The notes: generated from the sequence alone by a model not told the origin. Positions 1-6,176 are shown, counted from the stretch's first letter. The stretch: DNA of 8,747 nucleotides from Parvibaculum sp. (GCA_014359855.1 JACIYQ010000163.1:1-8747), one strand, 5' to 3'. A program made the numbers and translations.

Positions 1-117
1 GGCGAGCAGGGCGCGGCAGCGCTCCTCCGCCACCTTGCGGCGGCCTTCCTTCATCAGCGTCAGGATTTCGCGATAGTGCTCGGGAAGCGCGGGCGCTTCC
101 GGGGATTGCGTCGTCAA
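1..117 (-). CDS. N-terminal fragment of an unidentified protein (cut by window start)
   Basis: The minus strand is open for 39 codons from a TTG at 117 to the window edge. The peptide begins (M)TTQSPEAPALPEHYREIL and continues with a charged helical stretch (MKEGRRKVAEERCRALLA). A purine-rich AAAGGG at 125-130 sits about 7 nt upstream of the TTG, and an in-frame TGA lies just behind it, so TTG is the most upstream start available. The next candidate is the ATG at codon 22, which has no obvious ribosome-binding site. Reading-frame bias (G/C at third positions) fits a real gene. I do not recognise the family. It is divergent from chrA, with a 178-bp gap between the starts. Confidence 0.5.
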   Translation of the reverse strand, partial: MTTQSPEAPALPEHYREILTLMKEGRRKVAEERCRALLA

Positions 118-295
118 GCCGATACCCTTTCAGGCAGATACGCTTTCAGAATGGGGGCTCAAACTGCACAGCGCCGGGCGGTGCGTCAATGCTCCAGCGA
201 GCCGCGAAGGCGAACAAGCGGCTGCGAGCGTCGCAATAGGGTGTCATATTGCCGGGCCGAGCTCATGAATCGCCCCCGGAGAGGCCATTAACGAT

Positions 296-1624
296 ATGAC
301 CAACGCCAGTTCTGTGCCTTTCCGCGAGGCTTTCCGCGTCTGGGTGAAGATCGGCCTTCTGAGTTTCGGCGGCCCGGCGGGACAGATCGCCCTCATGCAT
401 CGCATTCTCGTGGAAGAGAAGAAGTGGCTTTCCGAGCCGCAATTCCTGCATGCGCTGAATTTCTGCATGCTGCTGCCGGGACCGGAGGCGCAGCAGCTCG
501 CGACCTATTCGGGGTGGCTGCTGCATGGCGTGAGAGGGGGGCTTGCGGCGGGGCTCCTGTTCATCCTGCCGGGCGTCGTGGTGATGCTGGCCCTGAGCGT
601 GCTTTACGCGGCCTATGCGGAGCTTGCCTTCGTGGAGGCGCTCTTCTTCGGCATCAAGGCGGCAGTCTTCGCCATCGTGATCGAGGCGCTGATCCGCATA
701 TCGAAGCGCGTGATGAAGACGCGCGCACTTTATGCCGTGGCGGCGGGGGCGTTTGCGGCGATCTTCTTCCTCGACGTTCCTTTTCCGGTGGTGGTGTTGG
801 GCGCGGCGGTTTTCGGGTTTGCGGCTGTGCGCGTTTCGCCTTCGGTTTTCGGTGAGGCATTGCCGGCAGAGGAGGAAGGAACGGCAAATGGAAGTGGCGC
901 CGGTGCCGGGCGATCCTTTCTCCGCACGATTGCAACGCTCGTCATCGGGCTGGTGGTCTGGATGGTGCCCGTCGCTGTGCTGGTGCTCGCATTCGGCACC
1001 ACACACGTTTTCACGCAGGAAGCGGTCTTCTTTTCGAAGATGGCGGTCGTTACCTTTGGCGGTGCCTATGCGGTGCTTGCCTATGTGGCGCAGGAGGCCG
1101 TGCAGAATTTCGGCTGGCTCAATGCGGGCGAAATGCTGGATGGGCTTGGTCTTGCCGAGACGACGCCGGGGCCGCTGATCATGGTGCTGCAGTTTGTGGG
1201 CTTCCTGGGCGCCTATCGCGGTGAGACCGGGTTCGACCCGATGGCCGGCGGGATCGCGGGCGCGGCGATCACGACCTGGGTGACGTTCGCGCCGTGTTTC
1301 CTGTGGATTTTTCTCGGCGCGCCTTATGTCGAGCGGCTCCGGAACGTGACGAGCCTCAACGCCGCCTTCACCGCGATTACGGCGGCGGTCGTCGGCGTGA
1401 TCGCGAACCTTGCGGTCTGGTTCGGGCTTCATGTGCTGTTCGGCGAGGTGGCCGAAGCGCGCTTTACGGTCTTCAGGTTGTTTGTGCCGAATGTCGCAAC
1501 GCTCGATCCTTGGGCGCTGGCCCTCAGCGTGGCGGCGGTCATTGCCGTGCTGAGGTTCAAGGCCGGGATGCTGCTCGTGCTCGGCGTTGCCGCCGTGCTG
1601 GGGCTCGCGATCCGCTTTCTGTAG
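296..1624 (+). CDS. chrA: Chromate transporter, two-domain ChrA (CHR family)
   Basis: This 442-residue inner-membrane protein has the duplicated architecture of long-chain CHR transporters, which export chromate from the cytoplasm. The first half carries the LLSFGGPAGQIALMH signature (FGGP at residues 24-27) and the PGPEAQQ motif at 61-67. The second half repeats these as VTFGGAYAVL (FGGAY at 254-258) and ETTPGP at 288-293. The halves are joined by a Gly/Ala/Glu-rich linker near 190-207. Hydrophobic segments run through both halves, and the length fits the family (roughly 400-450 aa). The ATG at 296 is preceded by GGAGAGG at 278-284. No chrB regulator is visible next to it. Its stop lies only 5 bp from the stop of the converging hydroxyacid dehydrogenase pseudogene, with no terminator between them. 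Family assignment is firm; actual chromate specificity is inferred. Confidence 0.93.
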   Translation: MTNASSVPFREAFRVWVKIGLLSFGGPAGQIALMHRILVEEKKWLSEPQFLHALNFCMLLPGPEAQQLATYSGWLLHGVRGGLAAGLLFILPGVVVMLALSVLYAAYAELAFVEALFFGIKAAVFAIVIEALIRISKRVMKTRALYAVAAGAFAAIFFLDVPFPVVVLGAAVFGFAAVRVSPSVFGEALPAEEEGTANGSGAGAGRSFLRTIATLVIGLVVWMVPVAVLVLAFGTTHVFTQEAVFFSKMAVVTFGGAYAVLAYVAQEAVQNFGWLNAGEMLDGLGLAETTPGPLIMVLQFVGFLGAYRGETGFDPMAGGIAGAAITTWVTFAPCFLWIFLGAPYVERLRNVTSLNAAFTAITAAVVGVIANLAVWFGLHVLFGEVAEARFTVFRLFVPNVATLDPWALALSVAAVIAVLRFKAGMLLVLGVAAVLGLAIRFL

Positions 1625-1629
1625 GTGCC

Positions 1630-2469
1630 TTATGCCGCCGTCACCGGATTGAGCAACGGCTTTCCCGAGAAGAAGGCGTCGAGATCGGCGCGCGGGTTCG
1701 GCTCGTCTTCGAAGACGTCGAGGGCGGCGCCTGCGATCGTTCCACTCTTCAGCGCGGCGATGAGCGCGTCTTCGTCGACGGCGGCGCCGCGCGAGATGTT
1801 GACGACATGGCCTTCGGGACCCAGCGCTTTCAACACCGCCGCGTTCACGAGGTGGCGGTTCGTTTCGCCGGCACGGTGAGCGAGGATCAGCGTGTCGGCC
1901 CATGTGGCGAGGTCGAGCACGGAGCGGAAATAGCGGTAGGGAATGCCCTGCTTCTCATTGCGTCCGAAATAGCCGATTTCGGTTTCGAAGCCTTCGAGGC
2001 GTTTGGCGATCTTCAGGCCGATGGCGCCGAGGCCGACAATGCCGATCTTGCGACCCGTCAGCCCGCGCAGGAAGAGGAGCGGCGCCGGGCTGTCGCCCCG
2101 CCATTTGCCGGCACGGGGGCGATCCTGTCCGCCGCCACGGCCTTGCGGATCGACGCGAGAAGCAGCGCGACAGCGAGATCGGCGACGGTCGCGGCGTCAG
2201 CGCCAACCGTGTTCGTAACCTTTACGCCTCGCCGCTCCGCTTCCGCGACGTCGACGCCTTCGTGGCCCGAACCGAAACAGCAGATGAGTTTCAGTTTCGG
2301 CATGGCATCCATCAGCGCCGCATCCGTGACATTCGCGCCGATGGTCACGAGGGCTTCGGCCTCGGCACGTTGCGCGGGATCGGTGACGAGTGACGACGGT
2401 GAAGCGCCCCGAAAGTTTCCGCTCGAAAGGTTTGCCAAGCGGAAGGGCGAGGAAGACGGCAGGTTTCAT
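1630..2469 (-). pseudogene. D-isomer-specific 2-hydroxyacid dehydrogenase, degraded by two frameshifts and an internal deletion
   Basis: Pieces of one NAD(P)-dependent 2-hydroxyacid dehydrogenase lie in two frames. The N-terminus (MKPAVFLALPLGKPFERKLS) reads from ATG 2469. The substrate-domain part (ALVTIGANVTDAALMD, LICCFGSGHEGVDV) is in another frame from about 2395 to 2125. The Rossmann part (KIGIVGLGAIGLKIA) through the C-terminus is back in the first frame. Removing one copy of a 7-bp tandem repeat (2383-2396) joins the first two pieces as RFTVVTDPAQRAEAEALV. A second lesion lies near the G5 run at 2115-2119. The catalytic Arg context NISRGAAVDEDAL and Glu context DVFEDEP remain. However, EPNPRADLDAFFSGKPLLNPV jumps from the Glu loop to the family's C-terminal end, so the catalytic His segment (usually TPH) is missing. 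Repaired length would be about 276 aa, against roughly 310-320 for the family. It is last in the run of genes from 3797, starting 11 bp after the lyase stop. Confidence 0.88.
2383..2396. repeat. 7-bp perfect tandem duplication (GTGACGA x2) inside the dehydrogenase pseudogene
   Basis: GTGACGA occurs at 2383-2389 and again immediately at 2390-2396. Taking out one copy restores a continuous reading frame between the N-terminal and central pieces of the hydroxyacid dehydrogenase, so this duplication is the direct cause of the first frameshift. Confidence 0.9.
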
Positions 2470-2480
2470 CGGTCCCGTTT

Positions 2481-3329
2481 CTAATGTCCGGCGCGGGCGA
2501 GAAGGGCGCGCGCCTGTTTCAGATGCGGGATATCGAGCATGACGCCCTCAAGCGCGACGACGCCGACATCGCCGGCCTGTTCGAAGGCGGCGACGACCGC
2601 ACGCGAATGGGCGAGGTCGGTCTCGCTCGGCGTGAAGACTTCATTGATGATCGCGACCTGGGCGGGATGGATTGCCATCTTGCCCGTAAACCCGTCGCGG
2701 ACGGCGGCACGGGCTTCCGCTTCGAGGCCTTTCTCGTCGCGAAAATCCTTCCAGATGCTATCGACCGGTTGAACGCCAGCGGCGACGGCGCCGAGCAGCG
2801 TCAGCGTGCGCGCGAGCCGGTAGGGGCCGGTGTAGAGACCGCTTTCGTCCTTGTTGTCGCGCGCGCCGAGCGCGGCCGCGAGGTCTTCCGCTCCCCAGGT
2901 GAGGAAGGCAAGACGCGGATGCGACCCTCCATAAGTGCCGAGGGTGAAGAGCGAAGCGGCGGTTTCGGTTGCCACACAACCGATGCCGATATCCTTCGCG
3001 CCGCCGAGCTTGTCGACGGCGTCTCCGACTTTCTTCACGCAATCGCCGGAAAGCGTTTTCGGCACGACGATCATGTCGGGCTTCGCCGGGATGACGGCCT
3101 CGAGATCCTTTTCCCAGAAGGGCGTGTCGAGCGCGTTGATGCGCAGCACGAGTTTGGGTCCTGAGCGGTCCGCCGTCTTGAGATAGGCGACGGCGGCGCT
3201 GCGCGCTGCATCCTTGGCGGAGAGGGCGACGGAATCCTCAAGGTCGAGGATGAGCGCGTCGGCGCCGCAACTTGCTGCTTTCGACAGTTTCTTTTCGCTG
3301 TCGGCGGGAACGAAGAGGAAGGACCGCAT
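2481..3329 (-). CDS. CitE/HpcH-type CoA-ester lyase
   Basis: This 282-residue TIM-barrel protein belongs to the HpcH/HpaI aldolase and citrate lyase beta-like family. Members cleave or hydrolyse beta-hydroxyacyl-CoA thioesters such as malyl-CoA. The start MRSFLFVPADSEKKL is the family's typical N-terminus. Other visible signatures are LDLEDSV (residues 29-33), the CoA-contacting VLRIN (Arg63), a metal-ligand Glu in VATETAAS (Glu122), the metal-ligand Asp in LTWGAEDLAAALGA (Asp149), and GKMAIHPAQV near the C-terminus. Length is normal for stand-alone lyases. The ATG at 3329 follows the MaoC stop by 3 bp, so the two are almost certainly co-transcribed and perhaps translationally coupled. Substrate is not determined. 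The neighbouring hydratase and acyl-CoA dehydrogenase resemble the CitE-MaoC-FadE arrangement I recall from actinobacterial leucine-degradation loci. Confidence 0.9.
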   Translation of the reverse strand: MRSFLFVPADSEKKLSKAASCGADALILDLEDSVALSAKDAARSAAVAYLKTADRSGPKLVLRINALDTPFWEKDLEAVIPAKPDMIVVPKTLSGDCVKKVGDAVDKLGGAKDIGIGCVATETAASLFTLGTYGGSHPRLAFLTWGAEDLAAALGARDNKDESGLYTGPYRLARTLTLLGAVAAGVQPVDSIWKDFRDEKGLEAEARAAVRDGFTGKMAIHPAQVAIINEVFTPSETDLAHSRAVVAAFEQAGDVGVVALEGVMLDIPHLKQARALLARAGH

Positions 3330-3332
3330 CTC

Positions 3333-3797
3333 TCAGTGTTCCCCCGGACCCTTGGCGTGCATGAAAGCCTGGCGAATGCAGGTGGCGACTTCGACGCCAT
3401 GCTGGTTGTGGGCCTTGTGCTCGAAGGTGACGATGCCCGCAAGCGGTCGCGATTTCGAGCGGCGCTTCGAGACGACGCGGGTTTCGATGCGGAGCGTATC
3501 GCCCTGGAAGACGGGCTTCGGGAAGGAAATGTCCGTCATGCCGAGATTGGCGATAGTGGTGCCGTGCGTCGTGTCGTTCACCGAGATGCCGATCATGAGG
3601 CCGAGGGTGAAGAGGCTGTTCACCAATGGCTTACCGAATTCGGTTTCCGTTGCGGCATAGTGGTGGTCGAGGTGGAGGGCGGCCGGGTTCATGGTCATGG
3701 TGGAGAAGAGGACGTTGTCCGTCTCCGTCACCGTGCGCCTGATCGGGTGCTTGAACACGTGCCCCTCCTCGAATTCCTCGAAATAAAGTCCCGGCAT
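3333..3797 (-). CDS. MaoC-family (hot-dog) enoyl-CoA hydratase/dehydratase
   Basis: This 154-residue single hot-dog domain resembles MaoC and mesaconyl-CoA hydratase-type proteins, which add water to or remove it from CoA thioesters. The motif region reads TETDNVLFSTMTMNPAALHLD (Asp27, Asn37, His42). It matches the hydratase-2 logic (Asp, Asn-Pro, His) but has two extra residues between Pro and His, and no Asp before the Asn-Pro. The LVNSLFTLGLMIGISVND and GDTLRIETRVVSKRRSKSRP stretches are typical of the subfamily. The ATG at 3797 is preceded on its strand by AAGGACGAGG. It is the first gene of the minus-strand cluster, and its stop is 3 bp from the CoA-lyase start. Likely substrate is a branched or dicarboxylic enoyl-CoA passed on to the lyase; this is inferred from context. 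Confidence 0.87.
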   Translation of the reverse strand: MPGLYFEEFEEGHVFKHPIRRTVTETDNVLFSTMTMNPAALHLDHHYAATETEFGKPLVNSLFTLGLMIGISVNDTTHGTTIANLGMTDISFPKPVFQGDTLRIETRVVSKRRSKSRPLAGIVTFEHKAHNQHGVEVATCIRQAFMHAKGPGEH

Positions 3798-3900
3798 GCT
3801 GGTCCTCGTCCTTCATTACTGCAGGCTGTATCGTCATCCCGCTCCCGGCTAGATTATAGCCTCGCGCGAGAGTACACGAAACGGCGCGTGGGGAGGATAA
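3798..3900. promoter_or_regulatory. Divergent promoter region with two adjoining inverted repeats
   Basis: This 103-bp gap separates the start of the MaoC gene from the start of the acyl-CoA dehydrogenase and must hold promoters for both. It contains GGCTA-gatta-TAGCC (3847-3861), a perfect 5-bp inverted repeat with an AT-rich centre, directly followed by the 10-bp palindrome CTCGCGCGAG (3861-3870). Either could be an operator for a regulator of acyl-CoA degradation. No regulator gene is in the window and neither site matches a motif I know well. A strong ribosome-binding site, GGGAGG (3891-3896), serves the plus-strand gene. Confidence 0.45.
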
Positions 3901-5070
3901 ATGGATTTCCGGTTCAACGAGGAACAGCAGGCGATCGGCGATGCGGTAAAGCGCATCTGCGCCAAATATGACGACGCCTATTGGCTGGCTCACGACCGCG
4001 ACGGCGGCTTCCCGGAAGACTTCGTGCGCGACATCGCGGCGGGTGGCTGGCTTGGCGTCGCGATGCCGGAAGCTTTCGGCGGTTCGGGGCTCGGCGTGAC
4101 GGAGGCGGCGATCGTCGCACAGACCATCGCGGAGTCCGGGGCCTGTCTCTCGGGGGCATCCGCCATCCATATCAACCTCTTCGGACCGATGCCGGTCGTC
4201 GTCTTCGGGACGGACGAACAAAAGGAGAGGAACCTGCCGCCGCTGATCAGGGGCGAGGACCGCTGCTGCTTCGGCGTGACCGAACCCGATGCGGGGCTCA
4301 ACACGACGGCCATTTCGACGCGGGCGGAGCGGGATGGCGATTTCTACGTCGTCCATGGGCGGAAGATGTGGACCTCGACGGCGCAGACCGCGAACAAGAT
4401 TCTGCTTCTCGCGCGGACGACGCCGAAGGAAAAATGCGCCAAGGCGACGGAAGGATTGTCGCTTTTCTATACCGATCTCGATCGCGGCGGGGCGACAGAG
4501 GTGCGCGAGATCGAGAAGATGGGGCGAAAGGCCGTGGATTCGAATGCCGTGTTTTTCGACGGGCTGAGAGTGCCGAAGGAAGACATGATCGGCGAGGAGG
4601 GGAAAGGCTTCCACTATCTCCTGCACGGGCTCAACCCCGAGCGCGTGCTGATCGGCGCGGAGGCGGTGGGTGTCGGACGGATCGCGCTGAAGAAGGCGAC
4701 CGATTATGCGCGGGACCGTGAAGTTTTCGGACGGCCTATCGGCAAGAATCAGGCGATCCAGCATCCGCTGGCGCGCTCATGGGCGGAGCTCGAGGCGGCG
4801 AACCTGATGGTGTTCAAGGCAGCCTCGCTCTACGACGCGGGCGAAAATTGCGGCGCGGAAGCAAATGCGGGCAAGTATCTCGCCGCCGAAGCGGGCTTCC
4901 GGGCCTGCGAGACCGCGATCATGACCCATGGGGGCATGGGCTATGCCAAGGAGTTTCACGTGGAGCGCTATATGCGCGAGATCATGATCGCGCGCATCGC
5001 GCCGGTGAGCCGGGAGCTGATCCTGAGCTTCATCGCCGAGCGGGTGCTCGACCTGCCGAAGTCTTATTGA
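3901..5070 (+). CDS. Acyl-CoA dehydrogenase (FAD-dependent)
   Basis: This 389-residue flavoprotein oxidises an acyl-CoA to the 2-enoyl-CoA and passes electrons to ETF. The N-terminal helical domain starts MDFRFNEEQQAIGDAVK. The central beta domain has CFGVTEPDAG (residues 123-132) and KMWTSTA (155-161), which bind flavin. The C-terminal domain has RDREVFGRPIGKNQAIQH (271-288) and THGGMGYAKEF (342-352). The MCAD-type catalytic Glu (IYEGT) is absent: the corresponding stretch reads ARIAPVSREL. A Glu in GLNPERVLIG (Glu247) sits where isovaleryl-CoA and long-chain acyl-CoA dehydrogenases carry their catalytic base, so a branched-chain substrate is plausible. Length is standard. The ATG has an excellent ribosome-binding site 4 nt upstream. 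It is divergent from the MaoC and CoA-lyase genes, which could act on its product. Exact substrate is unknown. Confidence 0.93.
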   Translation: MDFRFNEEQQAIGDAVKRICAKYDDAYWLAHDRDGGFPEDFVRDIAAGGWLGVAMPEAFGGSGLGVTEAAIVAQTIAESGACLSGASAIHINLFGPMPVVVFGTDEQKERNLPPLIRGEDRCCFGVTEPDAGLNTTAISTRAERDGDFYVVHGRKMWTSTAQTANKILLLARTTPKEKCAKATEGLSLFYTDLDRGGATEVREIEKMGRKAVDSNAVFFDGLRVPKEDMIGEEGKGFHYLLHGLNPERVLIGAEAVGVGRIALKKATDYARDREVFGRPIGKNQAIQHPLARSWAELEAANLMVFKAASLYDAGENCGAEANAGKYLAAEAGFRACETAIMTHGGMGYAKEFHVERYMREIMIARIAPVSRELILSFIAERVLDLPKSY

Positions 5071-5077
5071 GGCTATC

Positions 5078-5106
5078 TTGAAAATTGTACCGTTGAGCGG
5101 TACATA
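5078..5106 (+). promoter_or_regulatory. higBA promoter with embedded operator palindrome
   Basis: A TTGAAA -35 match (5078-5083) is separated by exactly 17 bp from TACATA (5101-5106), a weaker -10 candidate. The spacer is filled by a perfect inverted repeat, TGTACCG-ttgag-CGGTACA (5086-5104), whose right arm overlaps the -10. Binding here would block RNA polymerase. This fits the usual negative autoregulation of higBA by the HigA antitoxin or the HigBA complex. The palindrome is seen directly; the promoter and binding roles are inferred. Confidence 0.65.
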
Positions 5107-5128
5107 GGGATTACCGGAGGAGCGGCAG

Positions 5129-5425
5129 GTGACGGGCGGGTTCCGGGATAGCTGGCTCGGCGATTTTTTCGAGAAGGACAAGCGGTCGAAGAAGATACCG
5201 GCAGATATAGCCGACAGGCTGTTTCGGAAGCTGCAGATGATTGACGACGCAGTTTGCGACCAGGATTTAAGGGTGCCTGCGAGCAATCATTTCGAGAAAC
5301 TGAGCGGTCGCCTCAAGGGGTGGCACTCCATCCGGGCCAATGGACAGTGGCGCCTGATTTTCGAATGGGACGGCGACCGGGGAGAGGCAATGAATGTTCA
5401 CCTCGACAGCCATGAATACCGTTAG
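5129..5425 (+). CDS. higB: HigB/RelE-family toxin (mRNA interferase)
   Basis: This 98-residue protein has the HigB-type RelE fold pattern. An N-terminal FRDSWLGDFFEK and a basic KRSKKIPADIADRLFRKLQMID helix are followed by HFEKLSGRLKGWHSIRANGQWRLIF (residues 54-78), which is the family hallmark. The C-terminus ends VHLDSHEYR, with the His and Tyr common at the catalytic end of such toxins; Arg75 in QWRLIF is another conserved catalytic-type residue. HigB toxins cleave mRNA on the ribosome and are neutralised by HigA. The start is GTG at 5129, chosen because CGGAGGAG (5115-5122) lies 6 nt upstream. The toxin precedes the antitoxin, as is normal for higBA, with a 9-bp gap. Codon use is slightly less GC-biased than in its neighbours, which would suit acquisition by transfer. 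No lesion is visible. Confidence 0.9.
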   Translation: MTGGFRDSWLGDFFEKDKRSKKIPADIADRLFRKLQMIDDAVCDQDLRVPASNHFEKLSGRLKGWHSIRANGQWRLIFEWDGDRGEAMNVHLDSHEYR

Positions 5426-5434
5426 GAAACGAAT

Positions 5435-5737
5435 ATGCGCGTGACAAAAAGAAAGCCTGCAAGCGTTGGGGAGGTCCTGACGGAGGAGTTCATGGTTCCT
5501 CTCGGGCTTACCCAGGGCGACCTGGCCGAGAAAATGGGTGTGCCCCGCAAGCATGTAAACGAGTTGTGCAACGACAGGCGGGCGATCACCGCGGATACGG
5601 CGTTGATCCTTGCGCGGGTGTTCGACATGAGCCCGGATTTCTGGCTCAACACGCAGCAGCGCAACGATGTCTGGGAAGCGCTCAATACTCCAAAGCGGCG
5701 CGAACGCATTGAGCGTGCACGTCCAGTGGCTGCCTGA
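5435..5737 (+). CDS. higA: HigA-family antitoxin, XRE-type helix-turn-helix
   Basis: This 100-residue DNA-binding protein pairs with HigB. The N-terminal region (KRKPASVGEVLTEEFMVPLG) matches the HigA family start. The helix-turn-helix runs through about residues 25-45 (LTQGDLAEKMGVPRKHVNELC), followed by NDRRAITADTALILARVF and the conserved MSPDFWLNTQQRNDVWEA (65-82). HigA binds HigB and represses the shared promoter. AGGAAA (5424-5429), overlapping the higB stop, is a plausible ribosome-binding site for the ATG at 5435. The palindrome at 5086-5104 is the likely operator. A HIT-family gene follows after 3 bp and may share the transcript. Confidence 0.93.
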   Translation: MRVTKRKPASVGEVLTEEFMVPLGLTQGDLAEKMGVPRKHVNELCNDRRAITADTALILARVFDMSPDFWLNTQQRNDVWEALNTPKRRERIERARPVAA

Positions 5738-5740
5738 CTC

Positions 5741-6148
5741 ATGGCGTTCGAACTTCATGAGAGGCTGGCGGCGGATACGCTGCTCATTGCCGACCTGCCG
5801 CTCTGCCGGGCGCTGCTGATGAATGACCGGCGGTTTCCGTGGGTTATCCTGGTTCCCCGGCGGGAGGGGCTGAGGGATTTCGACGATGTCGCGGCGGGCG
5901 AGAAGCCCGATTTTCATGCCGAGATCGACCTGGCCTCGGCGGTCCTGCGCGAGGCGTCAGCGGCGGAGAAAATGAACGTGGCGGCGCTGGGGAACATGGT
6001 GCCGCAGCTCCATGTCCATGTGATTGCCCGCTTTTCGGTGGATGCGGCCTGGCCGGGGCCTGTGTGGGGCGTGGGTACGGCAGAGCCCTATGGGCAAGAG
6101 GAGGCGCGGGCGCTGGTCGAAAAGCTGCGTCTCGGATTTCATGGGTAG
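5741..6148 (+). CDS. HIT-domain protein (nucleotide hydrolase/transferase family)
   Basis: This 135-residue protein carries the histidine-triad motif near its C-terminus as QLHVHVIARF. Gln89 replaces the first His of the HxHxH triad, while His91 (catalytic position) and His93 are kept. Supporting features are NDRRFPWVILVPRREGLRDF (residues 28-47) and the AALGNMVPQLHVHV context, both typical of bacterial HIT proteins annotated as diadenosine-polyphosphate hydrolases. The Pro/Trp/Gly-rich AAWPGPVWGVG segment (102-112) is common in this subgroup. The ATG at 5741 is 3 bp after the higA stop with no strong ribosome-binding site, so translation may depend on coupling to higA. Function in this cell is unknown and probably unrelated to the toxin-antitoxin pair. 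Confidence 0.85.
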   Translation: MAFELHERLAADTLLIADLPLCRALLMNDRRFPWVILVPRREGLRDFDDVAAGEKPDFHAEIDLASAVLREASAAEKMNVAALGNMVPQLHVHVIARFSVDAAWPGPVWGVGTAEPYGQEEARALVEKLRLGFHG

Positions 6149-6160
6149 GCGGCCTCACGG

Positions 6161-6176
6161 TTAACGATTGGTTTAA
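6161..6176 (+). promoter_or_regulatory. CtrA-like TTAA-N8-TTAA element upstream of the receiver-domain gene
   Basis: TTAACGATTGGTTTAA lies 60 bp upstream of the start at 6236. It resembles the CtrA box of alphaproteobacteria (TTAA-N7-TTAA) but with an 8-bp spacer instead of 7. Its position suits a transcriptional control site for the receiver-domain gene. Support is motif similarity only. Confidence 0.3.

Noticed and set aside
118..295. Possible promoter elements between the partial gene and chrA
   Set aside because: No -35/-10 pair or palindrome stands out; only the chrA ribosome-binding site at 278-284 is convincing.
263..1903. A 546-codon open frame on the minus strand opposite chrA and part of the dehydrogenase pseudogene
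   Set aside because: Its product is a low-complexity Arg/His/Glu-rich chain with no recognisable domain, and it is a codon-bias shadow of chrA, whose family motifs are clear. It also shares sequence with the dehydrogenase pseudogene in a wrong frame.
1294..2484. A 396-codon plus-strand open frame overlapping the end of chrA and the dehydrogenase pseudogene
   Set aside because: It is antisense to, or out of frame with, sequences of known family, and its composition is that of a GC-rich shadow.
2484..3164. A 226-codon plus-strand open frame opposite the CoA-ester lyase
   Set aside because: It is a shadow of the lyase; no domain is recognisable and no ribosome-binding site is evident.
3631..4764. 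A 377-codon minus-strand open frame opposite the acyl-CoA dehydrogenase
   Set aside because: It is Arg/His/Asp-rich without motifs, opposite a full-length conserved enzyme, and overlaps the MaoC start region in the wrong frame.
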